DNA from: Lycocorax pyrrhopterus obiensis
Taxonomy: Eukaryota; Chordata; Aves; Passeriformes; Paradisaeidae
Assembly: GCA_014706295.1 (NCBI GenBank)
Contig: JACSVZ010000007.1
Location: forward strand, 56,434,975 to 56,498,974
DNA length: 64,000 bases
Direction of reading: 5' to 3'
Shown here: one piece after another, positions 25,401 through 38,524 of the stretch
Layout: each line of letters begins with the position of its first letter
How positions within the stretch are numbered: the first letter of the stretch is position 1
The notes under the pieces: generated by a model
Told to the model about the DNA's origin: nothing
The model's database searches: none
Seen by the model: the letters and a program-made list of their open reading frames with translations, nothing else
Made by a program: the position numbers and the translations under genes

Positions 25401-28270
25401 ACTTGGGTTGTCTGTGACAGTGGCTATGATGTTCTTGGTCTGGGACAGGGACAAAAGCTGGCCACAGTGCTTTTTTCAGTCTATATCAAGATCAACCATA
25501 GGTTGGATCCCTCAAGCCAGAACGTGTTAAATTCTGCTAAAACAGAAGCTCAGCTTCTTCCCAACCACTTTCTACTTGCAGAATCTTCCCCTTACACCTG
25601 AGGTGTCTACACGTGCCACCCTGGCAACCAGGCCAGCTGAGTGGCAAAACCATTGAGCTGAGCCCAGCACAGAGCTCACACGGATTTCTGGCTGACCATA
25701 CACACCCAATCCATAGAGTGCAGTCTGTAGGGAATGCAGAAGCCTTCCAGTCTTCACTGGAAATGGAAAGTGGGGCTGTCAGTTGCTGAGGTTTTTGATT
25801 CAGTGGCCTTCCTACATGTGATGGGTGGGATGACACAGTCAGATTCCTGCTGCTTAGTCAGGCTGCATAAATGCTTGCATCTCATGTCTGTATTGGAAAG
25901 CCCTCCTGCTTTAAGTTTGCCTGTTTTTGTGAGTGGTGTGTAGAAATTTGGCTGTTCTCCTTTTTCACTGGTGCAGTGATGTACTGTGTGCCTCAGGGGT
26001 GGAAATCCACTAAGTTGAATATGCGTGTTTGACTGTCCTACCCCATCATGCACTGGGATTAACATGGTCCCCATCAGGAGCTGGCTGGCAGAGTGCAGCT
26101 GGTTGTCACACAGAGCTTCTGAGAGACCTTTGACACCACTGAATTCTCTGGAGCAACAACCACTTTGTCCTCCATGTGTAAGAGTGGAGAGGTGCCACTC
26201 TGTACCTTGGGGTCCTTGGGATGAGGTGGGGTTATATCTAACAGCTTCTTTGGGACATCCTGCTGCCAGTGGCATTGCCAAAGCTGAGACAGTGAGTGTG
26301 CTCCTGCAGCTCGGGGAATTTGGCTCCGTGCTTTGAACTCAATCTCTGAATATGTGTCTCCCCAAGCATCCCAGCTCATCCACTTTGTCCTTTCATTCAG
26401 CTCCAGCTATCGGAATAAAAGGCAATGGAAAGCATAAATATGATTGGTTAGCAGACACCCATCACTACCCGCCACACCGCGCTGCAGGCGCGGCTCTGCT
26501 GCTCACGCCGCACGTGCAGCCCTGTGACAGATACGTCTGGCTTTCTTATGAAAACCCCTCCTTATATGAGGAAACTCTAACACCCACAGGGGTAGAAAGG
26601 TTACAGTTGTTAGTGCGTGGGGAGGAAAAGGGTGCAGTTCAAAGAATACTAATTTAGAAATTTTTTTACAAACTTAAAGCGGCAGCACTGCTGGGGCAAG
26701 ACCTGAAGTTGGTTTAACCCTCACAGACTCAGAGAAAAGTTCAAGCTGGTTTTGCATCTTGTGCAAACAGCTAATGTGACTACCCAGCGCTCTGTGCTAC
26801 TGCAGGGCTCTTGTATTTTTGGATATTAAACCTCAGGTTAATACAAAAACTGTGCCAAACGTGGAAACAAAGTCATAAAATTCATCCTCCCATTCAGAAT
26901 CCCGAGGGAGCAGAGTGGCTGAAGGACAAGGACCTGACATACACAGACGTGCCTTGGACAGAGGGGACCAGGTAAACCAAATCCCACTCAAACACTCTGC
27001 TCCAAGTCCAAATATTTTTTCTGCTACCGTAGTTTTCCCCTTAGCCTCTGTCAGTTTGCTCTGCAGCCAGGCTGGACCCAGCTGACGCAGCAGAGATTCA
27101 AAGGGCTTTGGTGTTTACATTGCATCAGCTCCTCCTGCTGTGGTCAGGGACCCTCACTGCCAGCTCTCCATGACAAAGATCCCAGCAGTCCGCCTTGCAG
27201 AGCTGCACCAAGCCTCCGAAGGTGGGTGGCTTTAGGAAGCTGGTGCCCTGCTAGGGGAGGATGTCACGGAGCTGGCAGGCACCTGTGGGTGACCCTGGCA
27301 CGTCTGTGCTGGGGCTCAGTGCTGAGGGGCACCTTAGAGAAAAGCCACAGACAGGAAAGCAGGAAATGTTATGCAGAACAGAGATGACATAGAAAATAAT
27401 GCCCTGTAAATGGTTTGATTTACTGATTTATACACACAGGGGCTGCCATGTAAAGCACACAGGAAAAGGAAATGGAATGGAGCAGGAGGGGGAGGAAAAA
27501 GGCAAGAGGACAAAAAACAGGCTGGCAGGTTTCATGGGGAACAGGACTTCATGTCCTGGGTTTTTTCCTGAGCATGGTGTGTTGTGGAGGTCTGCAATCA
27601 CACATGGACACTCAGGATTGTGAGCCCTTTGGTTCAAAAGGATGTCTCTCTTTATCAAAATGGGCAACTTGCTTCATCTTGGGGTTCTTCTGCACTGAGA
27701 ATTCCCTGATGTGTACAGCTGGAATCACCCTGGGCATACCAGACCTTGTCTAGAACAAACCAGTCCCTGAGCCACTGAGCTGAGCTTCAGCTGTGTGATG
27801 GAAGTCACAGAGGGTGGAGTTGTGAGCCCTGCACTCTGTTGCTCAGATTCTCTCGAAAAAAAGAAGACTTCAGAGGTCTCTGTAACTTCCTGTGGGTGAA
27901 CTCTCGCATGACATGAGCCTCAGCAAGCAGTGGGATGCACACCTCCTGCCAGCAGCAGGTCTCCCTGCAGAAGCTCTGTGCACGACTGGTTTTTGTGGAT
28001 CTTTGCCAGGCATTTTGTGGTCCACCTGACTGCAGCTCAGTGGGGGAGCTCACAGAGCTGGGCAGGCTCCACTTTGCAATCACTTGTTTCTTCATTTGGT
28101 CCACTTCCTTTGTGTCACTGACCCCCAGTGGGGAAACTGAGGCTCATGTGTGGGTGGTGAGCTGGGTGTTGATTCCACTCTGCAGTGGCCAGGCCACGGA
28201 ACCATCTCCTGCAGGTGGATGGTTACCTCTGATGTCTTTTTTGAGGCAACTCCTCTGAGTCTTGAGGGGT
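22445..28270. other. Intergenic stretch, no gene recognised
   Basis: No recognisable exon and no identifiable CR1. A small CpG-bearing patch lies at about 26470-26545. A 175-codon open frame on the minus strand (25754-26281) resembles nothing known to me and is within chance expectation. Confidence 0.65.
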
Positions 28271-28274
28271 GCTG

Positions 28275-28395
28275 GAATCATAGAATAGTAATATCTAGGT
28301 TGGAAAAAACCTCTAGGATCATCCAGACCAAACATCAACCTAGCACTGCCCAGTCCACCACTAAACCATGTCCCTAGGCACCACATCTTCACGAA
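28275..28395 (-). mobile_element. CR1 LINE 3'-end fragment
   Basis: Starts gaatcatagaatagta, then 'ggttggaaaaaacctctagg', 'atcatccagaccaaacatca', 'ctgcccagtccaccactaaa' and 'ccatgtccctaggcaccaca'. This is the reverse complement of a CR1 3' end of the subfamily carrying the 'accactaaaccatgtccc' text. About 120 bp. Confidence 0.93.
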
Positions 28396-30169
28396 CTTAG
28401 TGCTTTGGAGAAAGGAAAATGCCTGATGAAGGTATGACATCCAGCCTTCAATTAAACTGAAATATTCAGTGGGAATATTTTGAGATATTTGCTCCATTTT
28501 TTCTCAGATAAATTCCCTGATACAGTCTGAAAAAGGAAGTATGGTCTTCCTTGAGATTTCTAGTATACACCCCAAGGAGAAAAAAATGCAAGCTTTTTCC
28601 CCTCCTTTCCTGCTAGTTTTTCAGATCCTCTTACTCCATCATAAAGACAACAGAAAAATCTACTGGAAATCACCCTTGAAAACACTGACTTTTGAGCTCT
28701 GGCACAATTTTTTTTAGTATAAACATATCTTCCTATAAATTGGTCTTCCTATAGACGCCTGGAATTTTGTTCTGTGTTCAGCAGTCTGCTTTCACTTAAA
28801 CAATGAATTTACAGTCTTGTTTTCCAAGCACGATTTCCATGCCCTCCTTGGTGCTGGGAATGTACTTTTTCAAGATTCATTTGTGAAGCAACCTTATAAG
28901 CTGGAAAGATTCTTCGACATTAAAAGACATCCCTTCCATCATCTTTTCTCCTGACACTAGCAGCTTCAATCATTTTTTAAATAGAATTACTTGTGGAAAG
29001 ACAGATGGTGAAGCTTCACCTGGTGCTGGGGTGGCACAGGCACATTTTAATGTGTGACACTGGGGATAGGAAGTCTGTCTCTCTGTCTGTCTGTGGTGCA
29101 TGAGAGTGATACCTGTGGTAGTTTTTCTGGAGTGAGTTTGCAGAGTGAAAGCAGGTGGACCGTGACACCACAACGCTCTGTGCTCTCCAGGCTACCCAGC
29201 TGTGGGGTGTTTTTGCATGAAACCTCTGCACAGCCAAACCTGCAGGTTTCAACGTTTTAAGAAATGCAAATATTTTATAATTCTCTGCCAGCCTTGGTAG
29301 GGTGTGCTGTCAGATAATGGGAAGAAAGCAGATACAGCTCAGTTCTGGACTCATCTTGTGGTCTCTTTTCATTAATCTCATCTCTGTGAGTTTTAGCTTT
29401 CTCTGTTTAGAAGACAGCTGTGAATTCTTTTAAAGACTTCCTTTGCAGGTATTTTGAGATGAAGTGGCAAAAAGATGCTCTAAGAGACCCAATTGTTACC
29501 ACAAATTAAAAAAAATAACTCAAACTATAGATATCTACTTATAGGGAGACATGGAAATCCCAGAATTTTCCAGAACCAAATGCCAATGCTCCCACTGACC
29601 TGACTGAGTGGAAGTGTCGTGGTGTGCTGTCTCAGCATCACTGCTCAGGTCCCAGGCAAGCAGGACCACTGGCAGGAGAAAGGCAGGCTGCAGGCCAGCT
29701 GCGTCCTGGAGCTGCAGCTTATGGAATACACACAGCAAACACATGGGTGAAAATAAAGCATGTCTTGCTATGCTCCCAAGCACCAAAGAAAACAAAAATA
29801 CAAGCACACCCATAAAATACGTCTCCCATTCCTCAGCAGAGGCACTTCCCTGTCTGATCAGCTTGGATGACATCCTAGCTCTTTCAGGAACAGGAGGAAA
29901 GGGGTATAAGGACAGAAGAAAAAGGAAGATGGACCAGAAAGAATGCAGTGTCTTTGCACTGCTTGGTTTCAAGATGATTGGGATGCCTAGCTGTTGGTGA
30001 GGGCTCTGGGCAATCATAAACAAGCTCGTGTATTCTGCAGAGAGATGGACATGAATGTCTGCAGGCAGCTGCAGGAGCAGCCACTGGTATCCTACACATG
30101 GTTTTGGGTGCCCTGGAGAAACCTGTCATTGCACGGCCAGGCAGTCCCTTTGCTCAGGACTTTAAAGAC

Positions 30170-30700
30170 CAGGAAAACAGGTTGCTCCAAGCCCCATCCA
30201 GCCTGGTCTTGAACACTTCCTGGGATGGGGCAGCCACAGCTTCTCTGGGCAACCTGTGCCAGGGCCTCAGCAGCCTCACAGCAAAGAATTCCTTCTCAGT
30301 ATCTAAACCTGCCCTCTGTCGGTTTGAATCCAGTATCCCTTGTCCTGTCACTCCATGCCCTTGTAAAAAGCCTCTCTCCAGCGCTCCTGTAGCTCCTTTA
30401 GGCACTGGAAGGACCCTCTGGAACCTTCTTTACTCCAGGCCGAACATCTCCGACTTTCTCCAGTCTGTCTTCACAGCAGAGGTGCTCCAGCACCCTGAGC
30501 ATCTTCATGGCCTCCTCTGGGCCTGCTCCAACAGATCCACATCTTTCTGATGCTGGGACACCCAGGGCCAGATGTCCAGCAGCACTGCAGGTGGAGTCTC
30601 ACCAGAGTGGAGCAGAGGGACAGAATCCCCTCCCGTGACCTGCTGCTGAGAACGTGGTTGGCTTTCAGCACCCCCAAGTCCTTCTCAGCAGGTCTGCTCT
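30170..30700 (-). mobile_element. CR1 LINE fragment, about 530 bp, lacking the 3' tail
   Basis: Reverse complement of CR1: 'caggttgctccaagccccat', 'ccagcctggtcttgaacact', 'tcctgggatggggca', 'tctgggcaacctgtgccagg', 'ccctctgtcggtttgaatcc', 'ctgctccaacagatccacat' and 'ggagtctcaccagagtggag'. The terminal TCATAGAAT end is absent, so the copy is truncated or eroded on the 3' side too. The open frame at 30098-30550 on the plus strand is a by-product. Confidence 0.92.
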
Positions 30701-30774
30701 TAATCCATCCTGCTTCTGTCTGCTGGCTGGTGGAAGGGCAGCCAGGGATATGTCAGCTAATCCTTTTGCTTTGA

Positions 30775-32430
30775 AATTTTACTTAAAAAAATAATTAATA
30801 AAATGGACACAGTCCACTAGGAAAAGGCCTAGGCCTCTTTCCCTAAAAAGCTTCTTAGCAAGCCAAAGGCAGAAAAACAGGAGGAGAGAATGAAAGCTGA
30901 TGTACTTTTTATAAAAAGGATATCTTCTGGTGTTCTCTGTTACTGTTCTATGGTTCCCCTATAGTGGTTTGTTGTGAAAAAATTATGAACCTGTCATGGT
31001 AACCTAAGATTTGTGCCCCTTTACCTAGAAATAATATTTTCTGTTAGGACACCATCTTCTGTCTCCTGCTAAAGGGGATCTTAATAGAAGCATCAGTAGT
31101 AGGACAACAAAAAAATAAATAATCTGTTATGATGTCTAAATCCTTTTGAAAAATGGCAATAGCATGCTGGTATTTGCTCTTCAAAGTATTATCCATTATT
31201 TGGGAATGAAGGACCAACCTCTTGTAGTTAAAAACCTTATCAAGCTCCATCACAAAATCAAATGAAAAGCTGTAGTCAAATGCAACCTAATTTATAAAGT
31301 GAATTATTTCTTCATTGAATAAGAAATTTAAATAGTCTAAAATGAAAAATCAGATTCTATCAGCTCTTGATCTTTCTTTGGTAACCACCAGATTACAAGC
31401 AGTCCCTAATTCTATGTCTGCCACTGAATTTCAGTTCACTTTATTTTAGCATATTTGAAGGGAGTTTGTTTATGGTGTAACTGATGGGAAATTCCAGACG
31501 GAAAGGAGGAGTTAGTACATACAGAGACAGATTCTGAGCTTTTCTTCTAAGCCTTGGTTTTCTTCTGAGAAGGAAAAAACAAAGCAACACCACCCTTTTA
31601 CCAGTGCTTTTTCATCTGGCTGTGTGGGTGGTATGTTGAAATAATAGTTTGGTGGAGATTAAAGAGAAGTGTGACTGCTGTGTAGCTGCTATCAGAAGGG
31701 GGAATCCCAGCTCTTTAAAGAATGTGCACAACTAGACGTGAGCAGCGTTATTATAGGGTTCAAAAGAAAAACCAGCCCAAACAATCCCCTTCCCACCAAA
31801 CCTCCCCTGAATTTCCAGCGTGTGTAGCAGTGGGCCAGGTCTGTGACTGGGAGATCTCTGCCAACGTTGGTGTGTGTGGCTGCTGAGCCTGGGCTCTGTG
31901 TTGAGTCTGCAGAGGTCCTGTCCTGCTGGGTTAAAGCATCTCCTGCAGAGATGGGCAGCCTTGCTCTGGAGATGCAAATGATGGAGACTCCACCAATCCC
32001 CTGATGTGTTTGGTGTTTTGTCCCAGTCATCAAAGAGCACTGGTGAAAACTCTTGTTTCTTCCAGGCTGGACCCAGCAGAAGCCAGCGTGTTGTTGATAT
32101 GAAAGGAATACACCTGCTTAATATGTAAGGAACACACCTCTTTCCCACCTAAAGTAAAGCAGTCTTTAGTTCCTGGTGTTTTCTTCCATGTGAACTCAAG
32201 GTACAAGAAAAGGCACAACTCTCGGAAGCCATTCTTAGCAGAATGGCAGACACTTACCATGAACCCCCCTTTTCTAGACCACATTTAACCCACAGTCTGT
32301 TTCCTCTCCTTAGCAATCACACTTTTTTATCATCTGTGGTCCCTAGATACCTACAGATGAGTCTTCCTACGTGCCAGTGCTGAGCAGTAAAGCATCTCAG
32401 CAGTCTCACTTTAGTGCCTGGTAAAACTAT
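30775..32430. other. Intergenic stretch, no gene recognised
   Basis: AT-leaning DNA between two CR1 pieces. Open frames of 113 and 138 codons overlap each other on the minus strand (31692-32148) and show no family resemblance. Confidence 0.65.
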
Positions 32431-32439
32431 GGAGACTAA

Positions 32440-32720
32440 TCTGGGAATTATTGAAAAATAAGACAAGGAAAAAGAAGACAAGGCAGTCACTGGTCACAGC
32501 CAGCACAGGTTCATGAGGGGAAAGTCCTGCTTGACAAACTTAATTTCCTTTTATGACAAGGTAACCAGTCATAATAATAACCCTTGATCAAGGGAAGCCG
32601 GTTGATGTAATCATTTTGGGTTCCAGTAAAGCTTTTGACACTCTCTCTTACAGGATCCTTCTGGACAAAATGTCCAGCAAACAGCTGGATAAATACACAT
32701 CTATGATTCCATGACTCCTC
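32440..32720 (+). mobile_element. Decayed CR1 LINE reverse-transcriptase (ORF2) remnant
   Basis: One frame reads SQHRFMRGKSCLTNLISFYD followed by KVTSH, the CR1 pol segment just before the catalytic region. A second frame further on reads SSKAFDTLSYRILLDKM, corresponding to the usual DFSKAFDTVSH block. Stops and a frame change lie between them (around 32573-32620), so the copy is dead. It is the only piece in the window carrying coding CR1 sequence; the others are 3'-end pieces. Confidence 0.88.
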
Positions 32721-34614
32721 AGCTGGTGTCAGGTTCCTGTGGGTTCATCTGGGTTGCTCTGGAGAAAGGGCATGATGAAGAGAGGAGTGGTGGAAGAGGG
32801 TGAGGACTGTACCTCTCCCACTGAAAGCAGGCCAAGCGTATGGAAAATACAGCCCTGTTTCAGAAGGGAAGCAGTTGGGGAACTGGCTGTGGCTGGGGAA
32901 CTTGGCTCTCAGGAGGAAGTCCCAGTCCCTGGTGCTGAGGCAATTTTTGTCTTCTAACAGACAGCTGTAATGGATCAAATGGAAAAACAGCCCTGACAGC
33001 TGGGTCTGAAACATGCCTGCTGCCCATGCACCCTGCCAAAGGTCATGCTCAAGGCCAGAACTGTGCTGGCACAGTTAGGAGCCTGTGGTGATAGTTAGGA
33101 ACTCAAGAAGCAAGTGGTGTTTCGTGAAAATATTTGTACAATTAATCTACACACAGTCACAGTAGACTGAGAAGAGATTTAACTTGATGGATAAAACAAA
33201 TAAAAGACCAGAGTGAGTCCTGAAACTCACACAGGGTGGTGTTTGCTCTGGTCTTTGCAGGTTGCCACTGCAGGTAGTTCATGGTTTCCTCTTTTCAGAT
33301 TCCTCTGACAAGCACACATGTGGAAAGTGTGCAGACAACAGAAGGCAGCAAGAGTGGCTTTCCTGGGGAAACAAAGGTTTGCCTAGTTAGAAGTCCAGCC
33401 TCCAGTGGTGGCTCAAAGCACCCCCTGGGGAAAAGCAGTGTAATGGGGGCAGCTCCCAGTGTCCTCTCCCCAAAGCTGCTCCCTCACTCCACGAGTCTGC
33501 ACGTCAGGGACTGTTTCAGCAGTGATCTTTCTACTGCTATGCATGAGCATGGAAATAATTTCCCTACAGCTCTGCCTACATCTAACACCATAGACACACT
33601 CACGGTTGCTTTATTTCCTTTTCTCACAGTGCTGTACTGTGACCCTGTGCTGTGGTATTCATTAGTATTTGCAATCTCTCACTTCTCCGGCTCTCACATC
33701 AGTTATGGGACAACTTTTAGTGTTTTACAGGACATGGCCTTTTTCCCTGGTACAGCATCTGATACCTTGGAAAACCCTGAATCTGCCATGTCTGGGCCAG
33801 GCTCATCAAAACTGGAACTCAGTTTGGCAAATAATTCTTGTTCTTGGAAAGATGCTGATTAGCATTTACTCTTCGCTTCTCTTTGACTGTACTTACCCAG
33901 TTCATCCTCTTTACCCATTTGGAGTATTGCTACACTATAAGTACTTCTTCAAATGGAAGTGGGAGAGACATCACGTCATCTCTTTTGGGAATGCTAATTA
34001 GCCATAGAGCTTATTTTAAATATTTTTCCCTAGCAGATCTTGCTTATGAGCCTCTCCATGTTACTGAGCAAAAATGCCCATCAGCAACCCCATGTCATAC
34101 ATGTACACAGTCTCAGTTCTTTCTGAGTACAGAAAAATATCTATTTAATACTTTTCTTTTTTACATTACCATTCATTTTACTACCTCTCTCTAGTGATAT
34201 TTCTGCACTATTTTTAAGCTACTTTTTTTCTTAGTAGATGAAAAAATACTTTCTTTGCTCTGTTCTGAGGTGTTTCTATATGGTTCTAATTTCACTAATT
34301 TCTCCCACTTAGTTAGTTCTATTTTATGTTAACTGGCACCTGTTTCCCCCTTTCACAGCTGTGATTGCTTTTCAGTTTCACATTGATTCCTTCACTTTGC
34401 TGCTGAACCAGGATGAGATTTTTAGCATGATCTGTTTGCACCCTTGGCTTGGAAACCCCAACTTTTTGACCATCTCATAAACACTTCATCAAAGGCCTGA
34501 ACTTTCATTTGGGTTTCTCTACCCACATTTTGTCTAGCAATGAACCTGGATAGTAATTTTCTTTTGAGCTAGAGAATTTACCTTTTTAATGCTGAGTGTT
34601 TAGGGCAGACAAAT

Positions 34615-34639
34615 AATCAGCTCACAATCAGCTCACAAT
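34615..34639. repeat. 11-bp tandem repeat
   Basis: The unit AATCAGCTCAC is repeated about 2.3 times without mismatch. Confidence 0.85.
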
Positions 34640-37376
34640 GATGCCTGGCGTTCAGAGGTCAACAAATTTTCTACCCAGCACTTGGTTCACCACGATATGT
34701 TGTAATGAATGCTCTCACCATGGGTGTGACTCTCATGGGTTAGAGAATTCACCTGTACCACCCAAATGCTATTTTTCTATTGGCTGCTTACATCTCTAGC
34801 ATGTGCCTCCCATGTGAAGCTTTCTATGCATACAGAACTCTTCTCTCCACAAATCGGATGAGGGTTAAATGAATAATGGGTTTAAAGAACAATCACCCTG
34901 ATTTTTAACTCTGTGACATTTGTCTGGTGGTCTGTAGCAGATCATTCTGCAGATACTCTCCCTGTTCTGCTGAGCATCTTGTAAATCTGACTCAGCAGCT
35001 CACAAGTCCACAGCGGTGCTAAATAGAACCACCCCCAGTCTGCCCTTCCTAATCAACAGCTTTATTTCAGTATCAGGGCAGTCATCTCGCCAGGGTTCTG
35101 TGACATCAGCTGCATCAAATTCCATCACAAGTTACTTTCTGTTCCTCTCATTTCTTACCGGCTCTTCTAGCACCCATATAATTGACCACAAGTTCTGTTT
35201 TTTCGTCATTCAGTCCTTCCATCATTCCGTCAGCAAGCTGCTGTCTGTGGAGTTGCATGACACACACTTTGTTGGCAGTGTTTATTGTTGCTGCTCCAGC
35301 CCCCTCTGAAAATGTGGGCAACCTACATGTGACAGTAGTTTTTTTTCTGTTTCTGGTGTTACCCCTCTTCCTCAAGGACAGGAGACAAGCAAAAGCAAAT
35401 CTGTTTGCCTCATACCCATTGTGCTGGCCATCTACAGCTCATTCATGAATTGCCCTGCTTTGCTTTGGTACACCAGAATTCAGTCACATACAAATCTTCT
35501 TTTTTTGTGTGTTCAGGCTATTATTTTGTGTCAGCTCCAGCTGTATGAAAACAAGAAATATCTGAATGCTCATGAGAAAATCTTTAGTTTTAGGATGTTT
35601 CAAGAACAGTTTTGCTGATCTGTCGATACACGTGAATATTGACAAGTGAAACTGCTCGTGAGTCACATCGCTGTAACAGGAATAAAAACCGAAACATCAT
35701 CTGTAGTATTTGGGTTGAGGGAAGGTGGTTGTGAAACAAGCTGTTGTGGTGGGAATGTCTGTCCAGAAGGAGGAAAGGGGAAGAGTACAAGACAGTAACA
35801 GCGAGTGTGTATGGGGGAAAGTGAGAAACACCATGGGCCAGAGAGCCTCCCACTCTGAGAGCTGCTGTGGAACATAGCAGGGCCGGGCAGTGCCCAGCAG
35901 CATAGTCCCAGCTCCTGTCTCCTAGCTCCCATCCCGTAGCAGGGAAGTCAAATCCACCCAGGACTCACCCAGGTGGAGATGTCCTTGCTTCTGTCTGCTG
36001 AGCCTGGAATGGGCTGGGGGAACGCAATGGAAATCTTGCGCCAGGTGGAAGCATCTTCTGCATACAGGCAGAGGGCTGCTGAGGCAGAGAGAGACCAGGA
36101 TCCCATGGATGCTGCATTAGGTGATGCGGAGAGGGTCAGGGAGAGCCTTGAATGAGGCTTACTCAGGGAGAGTAAGGAACGTAAGGATGGAGAAGAGTCA
36201 TCATTTTGCCATGTCTAGAAAATCAGGACAAAACTTGAAGGTGATGCAGCCAGAGTAGGCACAAAAAGAAAAGGCAGGAAGAGTGGGCTGGTGCAGGGAG
36301 GTGAAGGGGGTTTCAATAGCCGTGGCATTTGGGATGGGAAGTTAGGGGAGAAGAATTTGTGCTGCTGAAGGCTGGGATGGTGAAGAAGGTGTGGGCAGGA
36401 TGTATTAGTGGGCAAGATGAGAAAAGCCCCAGAGTGGTGATGCTATAGGCAAAGGTAGGAGTTACTGAATCTGCCTGCAAGGAGAAGATAAGGAGACAGG
36501 AGAAGAAAAGGAGAGTGACTTTGTCATGAAAGTGAAAGAAGGCATTAACAGGAATGAGAATGAGTCTAAAAGAAAGGTTTATGTAGGAAGAGCAATCTTT
36601 GAGCTGCTGTTTCTGCAAGAGCATGTGAGGGACATGCAAGAGCTCACAGTTACAGAGAGGTCAGACTAACAGCACAGATGAAAATACCTTTCTCAGAAAA
36701 GTGGTTACTGTGGTAGGGAATAGGGACAAGTCTGCCAGAGGAGAGACTGGCAAATGGTGATGACACCTTCACTGGCAAGGCCTGCAGAAGTGACATGAGG
36801 AGCAGACACCAGAGGAATAAACTCCAGCTTCTGGAGCAGACTGGGCTGAAGGTTCCCAGGGAGGATCTGGATGGAGTCACCTCCAGGTTTGTTAGTTTCT
36901 CCTCAGAGATGAAAATGATAAGGATGAGCTTGGGAATGGAGACTGGGCAGGTGGACAGGCACTATCAGTTGTCCTGGGAGGTGAAGCATGAAGCCACCAG
37001 TTTTTGGAAATGAGATGTGGCTACAAGAGAACTGAGGACACCTGCCCCAAATACGGAAAGGGCTTAGGAGAGCTACTCCAGGGCTTTAAGGAAATGGACC
37101 CTGGTGCTCCCCCCTGGAGGGAGTTAGGAGAACATCTAGTGGTGGCCTGGGGTGTTGTGGGGTTTCCCTCCACCCCTGTGACTGGTGGCCCCACGGTGTC
37201 TTCCCAATGACTCAGAGAATTTCCCGAGGCCCGCCTGAGAGCTCTCTCTGCAGGCATCAAAACTGGTTTGTGGTTGGTTTCTTTTGAGCACCAAAACTGC
37301 AGAAGTTTTCTAGCTCCTCTCTGTCTGGGAAATGGAGTAGGTCACTGGGAAAGCACATGTCAGATGGGAACTGGGT

Positions 37377-37394
37377 TGTCTGTCTGTCTGTCTG
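37377..37394. repeat. TGTC tetranucleotide run
   Basis: About 4.5 perfect copies of TGTC. Confidence 0.9.
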
Positions 37395-37830
37395 CCAGCT
37401 TGTGTGTCCCCAGGTGTGTCCACCTCCTGGGTGGTTGGATCCTAACACCTACAGCCGGGGCTGTCGCCACCCTGCCACTTTGCCAGGGTCACAACTCCAG
37501 GTCTGAAGTGGTACATGAGAGACAGTGTGAATGCAGCCCTGCTTGTGGTGGAAAAGATAACTTCTAATACTTAAAAGTAAAAATTCTAATTTTTCTTTGA
37601 CCTCTTAAAAGTATAAGTTCTACCTCTTCAGTGCTTTGCTACTTTACTTCTTTACTGCTCATGGATAACCACCACAACCCTTCTGTCCTCATGGACATGC
37701 ATTTGGTTCCACATGTCCAAAAGATTCCCCCAGGTGGAGGAGCACAACTCTGTCCAAGAGCCACTGGGGAGGAAACCTCACACTGGGCCAGGAGCAGCTC
37801 AACAGAGCTACCTGCTGCTGCTATCAAGCT

Positions 37831-37912
37831 GCTTTTACTTTTTTTTTCTGTGTCTATATATTAAAGAGACCCCGCGGTGGTGGCGAGGAGCCCGTGCACG
37901 CTCGCGGTGAGT
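37831..37912 (+). promoter_or_regulatory. TATA/ATTAAA plus GC-rich mini-exon-like block
   Basis: In order on the plus strand: a pyrimidine tract (37831-37854), TATATATTAAAG (37855-37866), a CpG-dense 40-base segment (37867-37906), and GTGAGT, a good splice donor (37907-37912). Three readings are possible: a TATA promoter with a very short first exon, a 40-base internal exon, or the end region of a solo retroviral LTR in which ATTAAA acts as the poly(A) signal. The sequence alone does not choose, and no protein match was recognised. Confidence 0.3.
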
Positions 37913-38524
37913 GAGCACTAAGCTGGTGCTCATTTACATTTTCCTGTGTTGTGTCAGGCTGGCTGCCTCGATAAATACCCTCAAATGCTTGTGGCCTGTG
38001 CTGAGATCTTCCTGTCCTTGCATGACTGAAGGGACCTCACACACTTCCGTGCAGAGGACTCAGAGGTGGCATAGGAAAGCCGTCACAATGTATTCATCAG
38101 AAGAGAACCTTTCAAAGCTTATGCAGTCGGGGATAGCTTCTTGTTTTTTCTCGAGTCACTCATTGTAAAACTATTCAAGCTACTCAGGGATAGAGAAAGT
38201 TATCAAGGAGTTTAAAAGAGGCAAATTCAGACATGTCTTGGCTTTTCAGGCTGCACATCCAACCTTTTTGCTCGTAGATGGAATGTAGCTCTTTCCATGT
38301 TGAAAAAAATAACATGACTAAGATGTAGTGTGTTTGAATAATAAAGCAACCCAGTCTGGGCCCCACTGAGTGCTAAAGCAAGTCCCAGCTTGTAACATGT
38401 GGCTTCGAGGCCTCTGGCTGATTGGTGATGTTTTGTCTGAACCTCTCAAACCATAGGAATTCAGGAATGGCCCAGGCCGACTCTACAAATACTGTTCCTG
38501 CAGAATGGATGTCATCTTCCAGGA

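Larger units (their letters stand above)
32725..37830. other. Intergenic stretch, no gene recognised
   Basis: Contains the longest ATG-initiated open frame besides GPR132 (193 codons, 33281-33862, plus strand; see rejected items), an 11-base tandem repeat at 34615-34639, a purine-rich plus-strand block at about 36160-36640 and a TGTC run at 37377-37394. No exon recognised. Confidence 0.6.

Noticed and set aside
25754..26281. 175-codon minus-strand frame, considered as a retroviral remnant
   Set aside because: No gag/pol/env motif, LTR ends or primer-binding site were recognised around it.
30320..30340. GGTTTGAATCC, resembling a tRNA T-loop
   Set aside because: It sits inside a CR1 fragment where this text is part of the element. 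No acceptor stem or other arms are present.
33281..33862. 193-codon ATG-initiated open frame, plus strand
   Set aside because: Longest after GPR132 but Ser/Thr-rich, with no recognisable domain. By a rough estimate, with random stop frequency (3/64) and about 6,000 stop-to-stop intervals in six frames, about 0.6 such frames are expected by chance.
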